Assembly: GCA_026261815.1 (NCBI GenBank) | Contig: JAMPIT010000493.1 | Location: forward strand, 5,907,501 to 5,971,500 | DNA length: 64,000 nt | Direction of reading: 5' to 3' | DNA from: Monarcha castaneiventris obscurior | Taxonomy: Eukaryota; Chordata; Aves; Passeriformes; Monarchidae | Shown here: piece by piece, positions 37,601 to 49,739 of the stretch | How positions within the stretch are numbered: position 1 is the stretch's first letter | Layout of the letters: every line of letters starts with the position of its first letter | Program-made: the position numbers and the translations under genes | The notes under the pieces: model-generated | Database searches by the model: none | Told to the model about the DNA's origin: nothing | Seen by the model: the letters and a program-made list of their open reading frames with translations, nothing else

Positions 37601-39605
37601 AATTATACCATCAGCCAGCCCTGGAAATGAGCCTTTTTGGTGCTGTAGTGGAAAAGAACCAGATATGTGAACTGATACTCCAATACTGATTATTTTTGAA
37701 AATACTTTTGTTTAAAAAGGCTGCTTTGGAGGAGCGACAAAGATTTTGTTTCCCAGAATGTCATTGCCTGGGAGTTTCTTTGCCCACGTAGTGGATGCAT
37801 TTTGGAATGATTAACATCCTGGAAAGTGTGTTACTGCAGTGATTTGCACTCCTCTGTGTCTTAGCCAGGCACAGGCTGTAGTTTTGTCCTTTCCCTTTAA
37901 GCTGGATCCACTTGGCATCATTTTGTGAGTGAAGAATCAGGGCTACTGGACAGTTCTGAGTTGACCTGATTCTTCATAACTTGCTAAAAATTGTAAATAA
38001 CCCAGGGCGCCACCAGTTTCTTCAAACTGATGCTTTCAGTGTCATGCCAACTTCTGGTGACTTCAAAGCAAGTAGGACCTGACCACTGGTGCTCACACCT
38101 TGCCCTGGAAGCTGTGTGTGGATGAGTCCCCCACTCCATTCTCTGCTGTCCCCATAGCTGATGGAGCTGTGGCCACCTGCAACTGGCCGCTGACTAGCTG
38201 CTCTTCATGCCATAAACACCACAGCAGGGCAGCAGGTGGTATGTAAGCTGTGGGAGCATCGAGCAGGGTGGGATCTGAGAAACAATCCTGTTGGATGCAG
38301 AGCAAATGGCTGACTTCCCACAGTGAAACATTTGGGTAATCCATCGCCATCTGGCTTTATTTTGCAAACCCACTCAATTGGCCAACATATTCAAAATACC
38401 ACTGCAACTTCTTTTTCTCAGAGAGAGTCTTGAAAAAAGAAAGAAAGAAAAAAAAAAAACCTCTAAAATTGCCTACACTTTTTTTTTCCCCCTCCTGTTC
38501 AAATTGCAAAGGATTTCTTTACATTCATGTAATCATTAGGTTTTGTAAAATAGCCTGTTCTTGGAGTGAAAAATGTCCTTCTGTGGGAAATGCAGACACA
38601 GGGCACCTTTTACAAATTCTGTGATTTTATTAGGTTCTCAAATAAACGATGATAATGAGCTGGTTCAGCCAAGCAGACTGAGAGGCAATGACTCAGGGCT
38701 GTCATACCCATATTTATCAGGGTATGGGTGGTCTAGCACTTAGAGGCAGAGATAACTGGTGCTTAAGCTCACCTCTCCTGTTCCTCCCTTGCTTTCCAGA
38801 TGCAATAGATGCTCCTATCCACATTGGCATGATTGAAATGCCTATGCCCCCGATTTGTGTGGGTTTTGTGGGGCAAATACAGAATGGATGGCAATAGTAA
38901 GTCAAATGACTTGAAAATACAGCCGTCTGCTATTAATTTTTGGCTTATCTGACAACCTTTTGTCTTAGAAAGTATTTCTGAGGAATTAACAAGGACAAGG
39001 ATTATAAATGAATATGCTTTAGGAGAATTTGCCATCCTTGAAGTTCCTTGAAAGATGGGCAACTTGAACTCCAGCTGTGCTGTTTGTCAGACCCACATGT
39101 GACTGTCTTAGAATGCAGGACATATTCACTTAGATAAAAACAGCTAGACTATACAAAACAAAATCAAAACCAACAATAAACCAAAACCACACGTACACAC
39201 CCCACCAAACCAAGACTCCAAATCACAGCTCTGATGCAATCTAACAACCTAGTAGTGTTCAAATATGCAATGGAAAGCTTATTTTGTACATCTCACTCAG
39301 TTAGCTGGGGAAATTAATACCCTAGCCCGAGGCCTCTGTATTAATGACCCCCAGCTATGCAGGGATGAAAGGTTTTATATGTCAGCTTGTTCCCCACTGC
39401 TGAAATTCTTTGTGGAGCCTTTTGTGCAGGGTTCTTTAAAATTTAAATTCATAAATGTATCAAACATGGGCATTCTTTTTCATCCCTCCCTCTTTGCATT
39501 GAGATGTGATCATGTTAGAGTGGATGTTTACTGGAGAGAGGCTCCTTTTCAGAGTGATGTTTATGGAGTCTTTACTGGTCTGATGAGTGTGCTCTGCAGC
39601 TTAGG
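34605..39605. other. No recognised gene or repeat
   Basis: AT-rich DNA with no repeat family I recognise. About 35,140-36,240 looks clean and homeobox-site-like (see findings). A run of T lies at about 36,509-36,524. A pyrimidine tract ending in AG precedes 38,801, but no exon can be supported. Confidence 0.5.
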
Positions 39606-39606
39606 C

Positions 39607-39900
39607 TACTCCCCATAGATAAAAAGATTACAAGGGCATGCAGTGATAGAACAAGGGGGAATGTCTTCAAACTGACAGATGGTAGATTTAAATTAGCTCT
39701 TAGGAGGATATTCTTTACTGTGAGGATGGTGAGGCAGTGGCACAGGCTGACCACTAAAATTCTGAACTCCCCATCCCTGGAAGTGTTCCAGGCCAGGCTG
39801 GATGGGTCTCTGCAACCTGGTCCAGTGGAAGGTGACCTCCAAGGGGGTTGGAACTGGATGAGCTTTAAGGTCCCTTCCAATCCAAACCCTTCTATGAAAA
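39607..39900 (+). mobile_element. CR1 LINE 3' segment, about 290 bp
   Basis: From about 39,612 the sequence follows the CR1 3' region: AGTGATAGAACAAGGGGGAA, TTCTTTACTGTGAGGATGGT, GGAAGTGTTCCAGGCCAGGC, GGTTGGAACTGGATGAGCTT and finally AAGGTCCCTTCCAATCCAAA with a degraded TTCTATGA end. It is 5'-truncated and covers only the far 3' end of the element. The frame upstream (39,265-39,618) runs into its edge and is not thought to be CR1-encoded. Confidence 0.93.
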
Positions 39901-39904
39901 TTAT

Positions 39905-42730
39905 AAAGCAGGCTTAAAAAAAGGATAATGATTTTTCCAGCTGTTTATGGTTCAGTAAATGCCCTCCTCATTCCCCTGCTTTGCATCCATCATGGATCCA
40001 TAGGCAAACCCTGCCTGTCTCTAACCAATATTTCTGAGAAGGCATTGACTGTGCTAAGCACACCCTGAGCTCCTTTGCCTTTCCGTACAGATCCCTTGTG
40101 TTGCTCTGGCTTCAGAATTGCTGTTCCAATTTCTCTCTGGCTGTTTCTGTCCTTTCAATTTTATGGACTTCAACAATCCCAGGCCACGTCCAAGAATGGT
40201 TGATTTGCTGGTTTTCAATGAATTCTAATCAAGATTAGGCATCTAAAGGCACCTATTCTCTTGATTAAAGGAGGCAAACATGTCCTAGGGATCTCTGACA
40301 GTGTCTTGATGTAGATAATTCAGTATCTCAGGCTACATAAACTAAAGTCATATGAATTCTTATAAATGGATACAGACCTTGTCTTGTGCCCTGTATCCAT
40401 TGATCAGTGTGATCACTGACACAGGAAAAACGCATTTGAAAGCAAGCCTGAATATAGGCCAGAGGAAACTGAATGTAAGCATGAGAAAATGTACAGGTCC
40501 TGGAGCCAAAGACAACATTCAGATTGGCTACTCTGCCCTCCTGTAAACTGAGTAATTCATGTTTATTTCGACCCCATCTTATTTTACCAGGAAGAATGAC
40601 AGCTCTCTGTGTCCTTTGCATCAGCTGTAACTTTTCACCTCTTCAGCTGCTGTTATGTGTAAGTTCTTGGACCATTTTGCTTTAGGTTGCAGTGCTGTTG
40701 TAGGCTGTGTGTAACCCTGGGATGCACTGGCATCTCTCATTCTAACAGAGCAATGTCCTACCTACAGGAAGTATCTGGTGATGGAGATTTCAGGGCATTT
40801 CTAGTCAACTTGGGCTAAATGAGATCATATTCATGAAAAATACTGCTGAAAATTTCAGAGGTGGGAAGTTATCTTCTATTTAATTTACAATCCTTAACCA
40901 CGGTGTGAATATGGATTTAATTCTGAACCATAATGATTGTTTAACACCTTTTTAATTGCAATAGTTCCTGTTGGAAGGGATAGCGGTCATTTTAAATGTA
41001 AAGTGCTCTGCTTATTGCACAGGAGCACAGCTCAATTGAGCTTGAGTATTGTGGGATGCTTTCTAAAGCACTACAGGAACAATTAATTCATTTCTGATTA
41101 TCAAAGTTGTGCTTCCGAACACTTCTCTTTGATCAATCTACAATATATTTGCTTTCTTTGTGTGGGAGAGTACCAGTGTGAGGATGCTGTTGATCACCTG
41201 CCTTGTTTGTTAGGATTCTAGCCAAATGAAAAAATATTAAAACTGGGCTTAATAAAGGTATTTTTAATATAATTAATTGATAGTCTTCTTTAGTTGCTTA
41301 TTTAAACTTAATTTGCTTGCATGAGAACTGTATGATACAATCCAGACTCCTCAGTTCTGGAAAATACTCTGTATTGATTTGCTGACTGAAGTTAGAGACT
41401 CAAAACACATGCTTTAATAAGGCCAGTTGTTCTTGCATGTTAACAAAATGAACTTAATAGGCAAACCAATCAGCAGTAATCACTGGTAATACCTCTGCCA
41501 TTTATATGGGTAATATTAAGAGATTAGTTTGGAATAGAGCTCCTGTTGTCAAGAACTTCTTTTTAATTCAGAAGTCATTGTAGAATTAAAGAAAAATGCC
41601 TCTGAACTAAATTTTAGCATATCTGTATTCAAGACAAAATACAGTATTTTCATAGAGGAAACTTAACTGACTGACTTGAATGCTCCTTGGTTTAAGGTTT
41701 TTTGTAGAATAATGAGTGGAGTGATGGGGCAGGGGGAGTTGTGTCTGAAAGATTGACTGATCATTGCAATATTGTGGTGTAGGACGGTAAATGAGAGCTG
41801 GGCAAAAAAAAGGGCTGGGCAAAAGAGCCTCTGACACTGTCCTGGGCATACACTTGAGGAGAAGATGGATTTGTTCCTGCAGCTCTCTGCTCCCATGCCA
41901 CCTTCATCCTGGATTGCTTATTATCTCTGTGCCAAGTAACTGTGAGGGCTTGATGAATATTGTCAAGCTCCACCCATCTGCAACAACACACAGTTTGGAT
42001 ATTTGTTTTTTTCTTTATCTGCTGAAAACCAAATAATGCAGCTCTTTATGTCCTCTCAACAGCTTTAAAATTACATAAATTCACACATCCATCATCAATA
42101 TATATCTGCATCTCCGTTGTTTCAGGCGGCTGGCAGACTTGCTTTGTAATCATTGTAATTAGATTTTGACAAGAATATGCAGAAGCTAGATACTCCATAA
42201 AATTTATACTAAGTTATAGTTTCTGGAAAACCAGCTACCAGCAACTTGGACCATTTCTTAGATTGCTGACTTCTAGTTCTCATCCTCCTTGACCTATTTA
42301 CTCCTGAAGAGCAGTAGAGCCTGACAACAACATCCTTGGGACACCTGTAACACAACCTGTGTTGTGTTCTGACTGTGCTCCTGCACTGCTTCCTGCCTCA
42401 GCTCTCAGGAGTTTGTGCTGTTGATTAAAATGACAACTATTTATTTATTTAAAACTTAATCACAACTGCATTCAGGGATGTATGAAAAGATGGTTTTGAC
42501 ATTTTTCACACATCAATGTTTAATTAAAAGTCACTTGAAAACAAATAAGGAATTTGGGATGACATTTTACAAGAGTCTTTACCTGAGCTCTGTAATTCTT
42601 GATGAGCAGGACTTGAAGGCAGACTTTATGAAGCTGCTGTGTGGGATGTGGATGAAATACTATCTCATTTCATGAGACCTGTAAGAATAAGTCATGGCAG
42701 AAACTCACAGAAAGATCAATATTATAAGCA
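39905..42730. other. No recognised gene or repeat
   Basis: AT-rich DNA with short open frames only (up to 97 codons). Confidence 0.55.
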
Positions 42731-42732
42731 AG

Positions 42733-42825
42733 AACTCTGGACAGTAAAATATAAGCTTAAAAAGTGACAGATATTGCTAAACTCTGGACAGTAAAATAGA
42801 AGCTAAAAAGGGACTGGTATTGCTA
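42733..42825. repeat. 47-bp tandem duplication
   Basis: AACTCTGGACAGTAAAATA begins at 42,733 and AACTCTGGACAGTAAAATA again at 42,780. The units (47 and 46 bp) both go on through an AGCT-AAAAAG stretch to TATTGCTA and differ at a few positions. A simple local duplication. Confidence 0.9.
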
Positions 42826-42829
42826 AAGT

Positions 42830-45800
42830 ATTTTGAATAGATTTCAATTTCAAAGCAAACCCTTACACACCCCAGTGCTCTGCACAATCAATACCAGAAA
42901 TTAATAAGCAAAACTGCCAGAAAAATGATGGAGAAATCTAGAGCAGCTGTGAGCTGACAGTGCTGTTGCAGCCTAAGAGAAGTGTGACCTTTTCTGGCAG
43001 CTCTAAGTGGACATCTCTGTGCAGTTTTGGGGAGATTTGGGGGTGATCACATAGAACCTACACTACTCCTAGGTTCCCCTTTCTTTATTAACTAGGAAGC
43101 TGGATAAAAAAGGTGAATGGGAACAGGGGTATGGGAACACATCAGTGGTGTAAACTTATCCAGTCGCAGCTCTGGTTGTGGGATGGCAGCTCAGTGTCTG
43201 TGGTGAAGATTTACATCATCTTTGTCTCCAGGCTGCACTTCTTTGGTCCTTGGGTTGTTCTGCATCACCTCCAGGCACGGCTGTGTCTTCAGGAGCAGTG
43301 TTGGCTGGGCTGATGTAAGGTTTTATGTTCTTGCCTGGAAGCCACCTTGGGCCAGAAGATGTTGACACACAGGCATACCCCCTCCCCCAGGTTATTAAGG
43401 GAAAAGGGCCCAGTATTTGTTGGCTCTCAGGATCTTTGATCAGCACTGGCAGTTGTGTGACATGATGAAGGTGGTATTTGATGAAAATGAAGGTTGTCAT
43501 AGGTGTTATATAAAGTGAATCTATCAAACTATAATTGAAGAGAAATAAAACCTTAAATTATTACATGAGGCATCTCAATTATTTTTAATAGATTTTTTTT
43601 TTCAGGCTAGTGGATTTGAGACAAATAAAGTGGGCTTAATTTTTAAAATCTTTTAATACAGATAGACTTCCTGTGAAGTTGCAAAGAGATGCAAAAGCAG
43701 CACAAACCCTCACAGCTGGTCATCCCTCAGCATAGGTTAAAGGAGGTTTTGCTGGTATAAAATGAGAGGATGCCATGTGACAGTGGCAGTGTTTTTCAGG
43801 TAATGTGCCTGGATAGAGCATAAATTGTGACACCTCTGAAGAAAGAAAAGACAGTTTTGCTAATGACAGTTTGTTAAGGTTGACAAGATGCCTATAGCGT
43901 GCTTTCATTTTCTTCCCTTTTGCCCAAAGGATTGACTGTGAGGCAAATTTGGCTGCTGCTAATAAGCACCTAATAAAATAATCATGGCAGAATTACCTCA
44001 GCATTGACATGTACCACAGCCCACGTCGTGTTCTGTGGGGTTTCTGATAATGGCCTTTCAGACTGATAAATTCATAAATTATGATGTGGAATACAGGACT
44101 CTTATTTGAGTCTGGTTTACACTGCAGGAGCAAAACAGGAGTCTGTTACTACACCTGAGGACAGGTCCCTACATGGTTTTTAAATGCCTGCAAAAATGTT
44201 GACATGAGTGGAGTGAAATCAGGCAATTCCCATCAATGTCAAGACCAAGTGAAGATGGATAGCTATGAATTCTCACTGTGTTCATGGGTCAGAAAAACCC
44301 CAACTCTATTTTCACAAAACCGAGGCAGAGAGATGCTCAGGAGATTGCTAAAATAAAAATCTGGCAAATCAGAAACTTGATCCTAGTTCTTGTTGAGAGT
44401 TAAAAGGATAAAAATAGACTACTTTCCTCTCCTCAAGGAGAAAATGTTCCGTTGCAGAGCATGTGTCCAATAGCTAACTCATGGCCAGAGCAAAGCAAAG
44501 ACTGGCACAGTGCTGATAGATTTACTCTGACTTGGGACTGCATTCTGCTATAGATGTGCCTGAGCTCTGCTTCCAACAATAAATGATGTTCTAGTGGTCT
44601 CAATTTCCTTGCCACCAGAAATTTAGGAATGCATTGGATCAGTCCCTGAAGTAAGAGAAAGCAGACAACAAACCTGATGGCAAAGCTAGTAGATCTTGTT
44701 TTAGGTGAGGGATCCCTCATGCGAATTCTGTCAAATAGAACTCTGATCTTACCTAAGTTCACGGAGAATCTCATAGAGAATCTACTGCCCTGTTCATCTG
44801 GGTGTGTCAAGGATAAGTAATTTGTCATCAAATGTGTTCAGAACTTTTTAGGATTTGACCTGCACTTATTAAAATCTATGATACCATGTTTAACAAAGAA
44901 ACAGTAAAATGTGCTCTTCAGTTTCAAGAGTTTACAGTGTTATAGTCCTGGGGGTTTTTCTTCTGTGTGTTTTTTGTGGCTCCATCACTTGTAGCTTGAA
45001 AAGAGTTACACATTTCTATTTTAACCGCCCCCCCCCCCCCGCAACAAATATGGCAACTAAAAATGTTTTTCTGCAGTTTAATTGCTGTGGATCCCTTCAT
45101 GACTCTGCATTTTATTCTGTTCTCTCTGGCACTCCATGTTTTGATAAGATAGTACAATCAAGGGAGCATCTCAACACAGCCAGGGTGAGGGAACACATTT
45201 ATCTGGTTCTGTTGTACATTGTCATGCAGAAAGTATTATCTCTTCTTTAGGTGGCTGCAAAATGACTTTCTAAAAAATTGTTGGAGAAGTTACAATTAAG
45301 CTCATATTTAGTGGGATTTTCACATTCCACTGCTGATGGTTCTGCAGAATATTTTATTTTAAGGTTTTTGGGAGTACTTCATCTACATTTATTGGTTCCA
45401 ACAATGACTAAAAATTATTTTAATATTTTTATGTAAAAGTGCATATATACTAAATTACTTCCTTGCTGAAAACCAGTTTCAAACCCACCTAAGTGGGCTT
45501 CTCCAATGCCCTTTTATTCACAAGGGTTAAAAACTGGCAACCCACAATTGCATTCCAAGGCAGTCCAGCTCAGTTGCCATGGAGACAGCCAGGATGTTAG
45601 TGATCTGGATTATTATTTAAAAAGCTGAACCACTTCCTTGTGTGCTTCCTGCTTCCTCTTCTTAATCCTGAGATCCCATCAGGCTTTGAGCATGCAAGCT
45701 GCTCTTGGCAGTGAATCTGCTTTTAATCCTTCTTCCTGTTGGAGGAATTTTGAGGTCTGGGCACATCCCACTTCTTAGCTCGGAGCCTTACATGCCCTTG

Positions 45801-48800
45801 TCCCCAGGAGTTCATGTGTAGGATGCTCTGGATATTAATCCACACATCACTGCTGTCCAAGGCTTTGGCATTTGAGGTCAATTCATGTTTCTGCATCCTC
45901 TTTCCAATGCAAAGAGTCAGGGTTTATACCTGTACACTCTATCAATGGTGAAGCTTAACTTCTCTTAGCATAAACACCAGGTTTTTTGGGGAATATATCA
46001 GGTTTTGTCCTGCTGCCCTGGTTTTTTCTTCCTGGCTGACTGCAGAATGTGGGGTGGGCTTTGCTTAATGTGGTCAGGTTAAATATTTAATGACATCTGC
46101 AGCGAATTTGTCATTAGCTCTTATTTGGTACCCTTAGGCAAAAACTAATTTGAAGCTTGAATTATCAAGACTGCTTCTGGTTGACAGAAAAATATTATAT
46201 TATTTTTAAAAAATTAATTGCTAGTCCCAAAGTATGACTAACATTTGCCATTCCTAACAGTGCATGAGGTGTTGACAAGCTTAAAGAGAAAAAAAAAAAA
46301 AAAAATTGGCTAAAACTGAGAAGGGGAAAAGACCAAAACAAACAACCCCCCAAACTTTGTTCATAGTCCCTGTCCTTGAAAGGTACAGTGTAATCTTTCC
46401 TTATTTATTCATTCCACTCCACTTTGCCCTCTCTGCCATTATGCAAGCTCCAACAAGGAAGGTGACCCCTAAGTATTCAAAACAAGTCTGGAGTAATATA
46501 CTAATAAAAATTCATGTGGTGTTTAAAAAAAATGAAAAAGAAAAGCTGAAATCTTTGTTCAAGGTCCATTAAAATGTACAGACCATTCTGCAATACTTTC
46601 ATTAACAAGCTTCTTGCTTGTAAAAGTCCTGCCTATTGTGTGATGAATCCCCCACAGTATTATTGACTGTCTTGTCCTCTTCAAAGGTAGAAAGATAATA
46701 ATAATAATAAAGAAAAAGTAATATGGTGGAAGAATGATAGCAGACAAGTTTCATATGCAGTCTAGTATGAGATGCATTAGCTTTTGGCAAACTCTGTTTG
46801 ACCTCAATATCATTGAAGGTGTCTGTAACTCACACTACATGTAAATCAAAATATTAGCAAAGGTCCACATTAGTTTGCAATATAATACCTGAGCCCTAAA
46901 GAAAACTCTTCTAATGCTGCCATGGAAAAGTAAAGGACAACAAAAACCAGAAGTAAATGCAAACTTTAGGGCTGGAATAATTTATCATGCCTGAAAACCC
47001 TGGTGCAATGAATGATCCTTTCAAAGGGGACGTTTACAATCCAGATCTTTCCCCAGCTTTAGGGACTAAGGGACAAATGTTGCTTAGGAACAACCTATAT
47101 ATTTAAACACTGTTTTAAACAAAAATGCCACAATCCAGTTAATGAATTCCAAGCTCTGAAACTCTAATTTCTGCACTACTACCTTGTCTAAAGGCTGTCT
47201 GGGTCGGAAGTATATGGAAACACACAAGAGCGAGTTCTCAATCATTCAGACAATCTTTATTTCTATTTTACTGTCTCCCAGTTAAGATTTTCCAACTGGT
47301 GCCATCCTTGTGTGTTTTAAGTACCACACCTTCTTTCAAGGCTGTGTAAGTAATTGAGTAACTGAACTGTCATCACTTGGTTCTGCCCCTATAACACCAG
47401 AGTCTCTCAAGCTGTAGACAATAATTCCTGACTTTGAATCCAGCAGTCTTGGGGCTTGTTCTTCCCATTATGCAAAGTCAACAATGAGGAGCTGCTCAGT
47501 GAACTGCTGCGACTGCAACTGGAGCGTTGGAAGGCTGAGAAACTGCTGCTTGGTCTGGCTGGATGATGGACTGCAGGGATGTGCAAAACCATGGATGTGC
47601 CTCTGGTGCAGCACTGCGGGACAACAAAGCTGTGATCTTCTGAGTTGTGTAAAAAAAAAGTCACTAAAAACGTGTTCAGCAGAAAAATTGCAGTTATTTT
47701 AGTAAATTTGGGATCATTATCCCAGTGAAATCTGGAAGGGTCTGCTCCTACCTCCCCCAGCAGTGTGGATCTCTGTGGGTGCTGCTGCTCAAACAAGATC
47801 AAGATGGAATGCTGCAGATGACACGAGTACTTGTCCCATAATATCATCCTCCTCAAAGAGGCTGTGCCTGATGAATTACAGCTGTCACTGAATAAAGTGT
47901 TTTCTCAGGGGTATTATGTCTGTGGCAGGCCTTTCCTAAATATTCCGTTCTGTTCCATGTCAGAACTGAGAAGGATCACTGCATCCATGAGGAGAGAGTT
48001 TGATTTTCAGTTGGATTTGCCTGAATGCACAAATACTTTACCAACTCATTTCTTTTCTGTGTTCTATTGAAGGTTTTCAAAACATGCAATAAGCATATTT
48101 TAAAAAAAATAAAAAGAAAGGAAGGAGGGAAATCTAGAAGATAAAGGGCTTAGAATCAGCTCAAAGAAAAACAGTCACTTGTGATAAATGTAAGGTAGCT
48201 GGTAATTGATTGCAATACTGAAGAATTTTACCTCCATTAGCTTTATGGTCTCCTATTACACGCTCTCCAATCTTAAGTAAAACTAGATCCATGTGAACCT
48301 TTTGTAAATAAGATCAATCAAAGCTCCTTTAAAGATTACCAACATGATGATGATGTTTTTTTCCAAGCGTTGCTCTGCAACCCTACCCATAGATTTTGCT
48401 GGGAAGTAAAATCTCTGGTTTTGACAATGACAATGGGAGGAAAACCAGTCTTTGGCTTTACCTGATGCAAAGGAAGTGCACAGAATTTGATGAACTTTGT
48501 GTCGTAAGGTGGGCACAGGAGCACTTTGTAGGAGAGGAATTTTGAGAGCTGTCCAGGCTTCAGTAAGCCCATGAATATGGGATCAGTATCAAAGCATGAT
48601 TCACCTAAAATGCAGGCAGAAGTTTACTTTTTGGATAGCAATTTTTTTGTGTGTAGTTTTCTGCTTTTGTCTTATGAAAGGGATGAGGGTTTTTTTCCAT
48701 TTTCTACTGCCTTTATGGCTGCATTTATGCTTCCTGTTGACAGTGAGTAGAGGTTTCCAACATCATACTTAGTGCTTATTGCTATTATCCATCAATACAG

Positions 48801-49680
48801 TGGCACACAGTTCCACTGATTTTAACATAATTGAAGCAAATTAATTTTAATAACTGAAATCTGAACATTAGCATTAGTTGAAATGGGAATAAAATTGCTC
48901 CCATCTCGTATTTAAATTACTGCTTCTTTTCATAAATTTTACAACAGCTGACTCTGGATTCCTACCTGTGTTTTGGGGGGAAAAATTTATTGCTGCTATT
49001 TTTTAACAAGGACTCATGGAGAATTCTATGGGAGCTGTAGTTATGCAATAGATTAAGTGCAACAAAAAGGCTGAGTGCAGCACCAGGAGTCTACAGCAGA
49101 GAACATTACAGCATAATTTCCTAATACATAACTGGGCATCCCCAAGGGGTGCAACTCATTATTAACCATATTTTCAAACAGTGCTAATGGATTGAATTGG
49201 AAAGAAAAAAAATCAAATATTTGACTCATTGAAATAAGTGCATTTTATTTCAGGATTTACAGAGTTACTTGTTTTATCATTCTTGCATAAAAATCTCAAA
49301 ATATGTAATGCTGGAATTATTTTGACCTTTGTTACAACTTTTCCTGGTGGACTTGTTCTGCTGTTTTGGCTTGAAATAATTTTTTCTTTAGTGAAGGGGG
49401 ACAGTTCTTCTAATCTTTTATAGTAAAAATAATAATCAAACCACTAAAAATGCTCTCCTACTGCTTTGATCCTTGCTGAGACTCATGGCAGCCTGATGTC
49501 CATGTAGTCAGCAGTGAGAGGGTTCTGAGACTTGTGACTTGTACAAAACTTAGGGAGTTCTCAGTTCATCTCCTAATCCCACAAAACTGTTGAAATTTTA
49601 TAACTGTCTTTAGATTTCATTGTCCCAATTCAGTGTCAATAAAGAAACCCTCTGAGGATTTCAAAGCTCTGGGAAACTCT
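42830..49680. other. No recognised gene; scattered simple repeats
   Basis: AT-rich DNA. It holds a 13-base C run (45,028-45,040), an A run of about 17 (46,289-46,305) and a short AAT repeat (46,696-46,710). The longest frame, 149 codons on the minus strand at 47,407-47,856, is serine-rich without a recognised domain. Confidence 0.5.
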
Positions 49681-49689
49681 GCTCCACAT

Positions 49690-49735
49690 CTACAGGTTTG
49701 GAAACTGAGGGCAGAAAAAGTTGTTGCCTAATTGG
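49690..49735 (-). repeat. Possible MIR-like scrap
   Basis: CAGGTTTGGAAACTGAGGGC followed by AGAAAAAGTTGTTGCC resembles a reversed MIR core ('cagatgaggaaactgaggcacagagaggttaag-gacttgcc' theme). Weak and short. Confidence 0.25.
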
Positions 49736-49739
49736 TCTG

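Noticed and set aside
38768..38900. Possible exon: pyrimidine tract and CAG before 38,801, then a short open stretch
   Set aside because: No convincing donor site, no recognisable protein and no neighbouring exon; pyrimidine-AG sequences are common by chance.
39265..39618. 117-codon frame running into the CR1 tail
   Set aside because: Considered as a CR1 coding remnant, but it does not read like endonuclease or reverse transcriptase, and CR1 coding sequence should not lie so near the 3' end.
47407..47856. 149-codon serine-rich frame on the minus strand
   Set aside because: Low-complexity serine stretch, no domain; likely chance.
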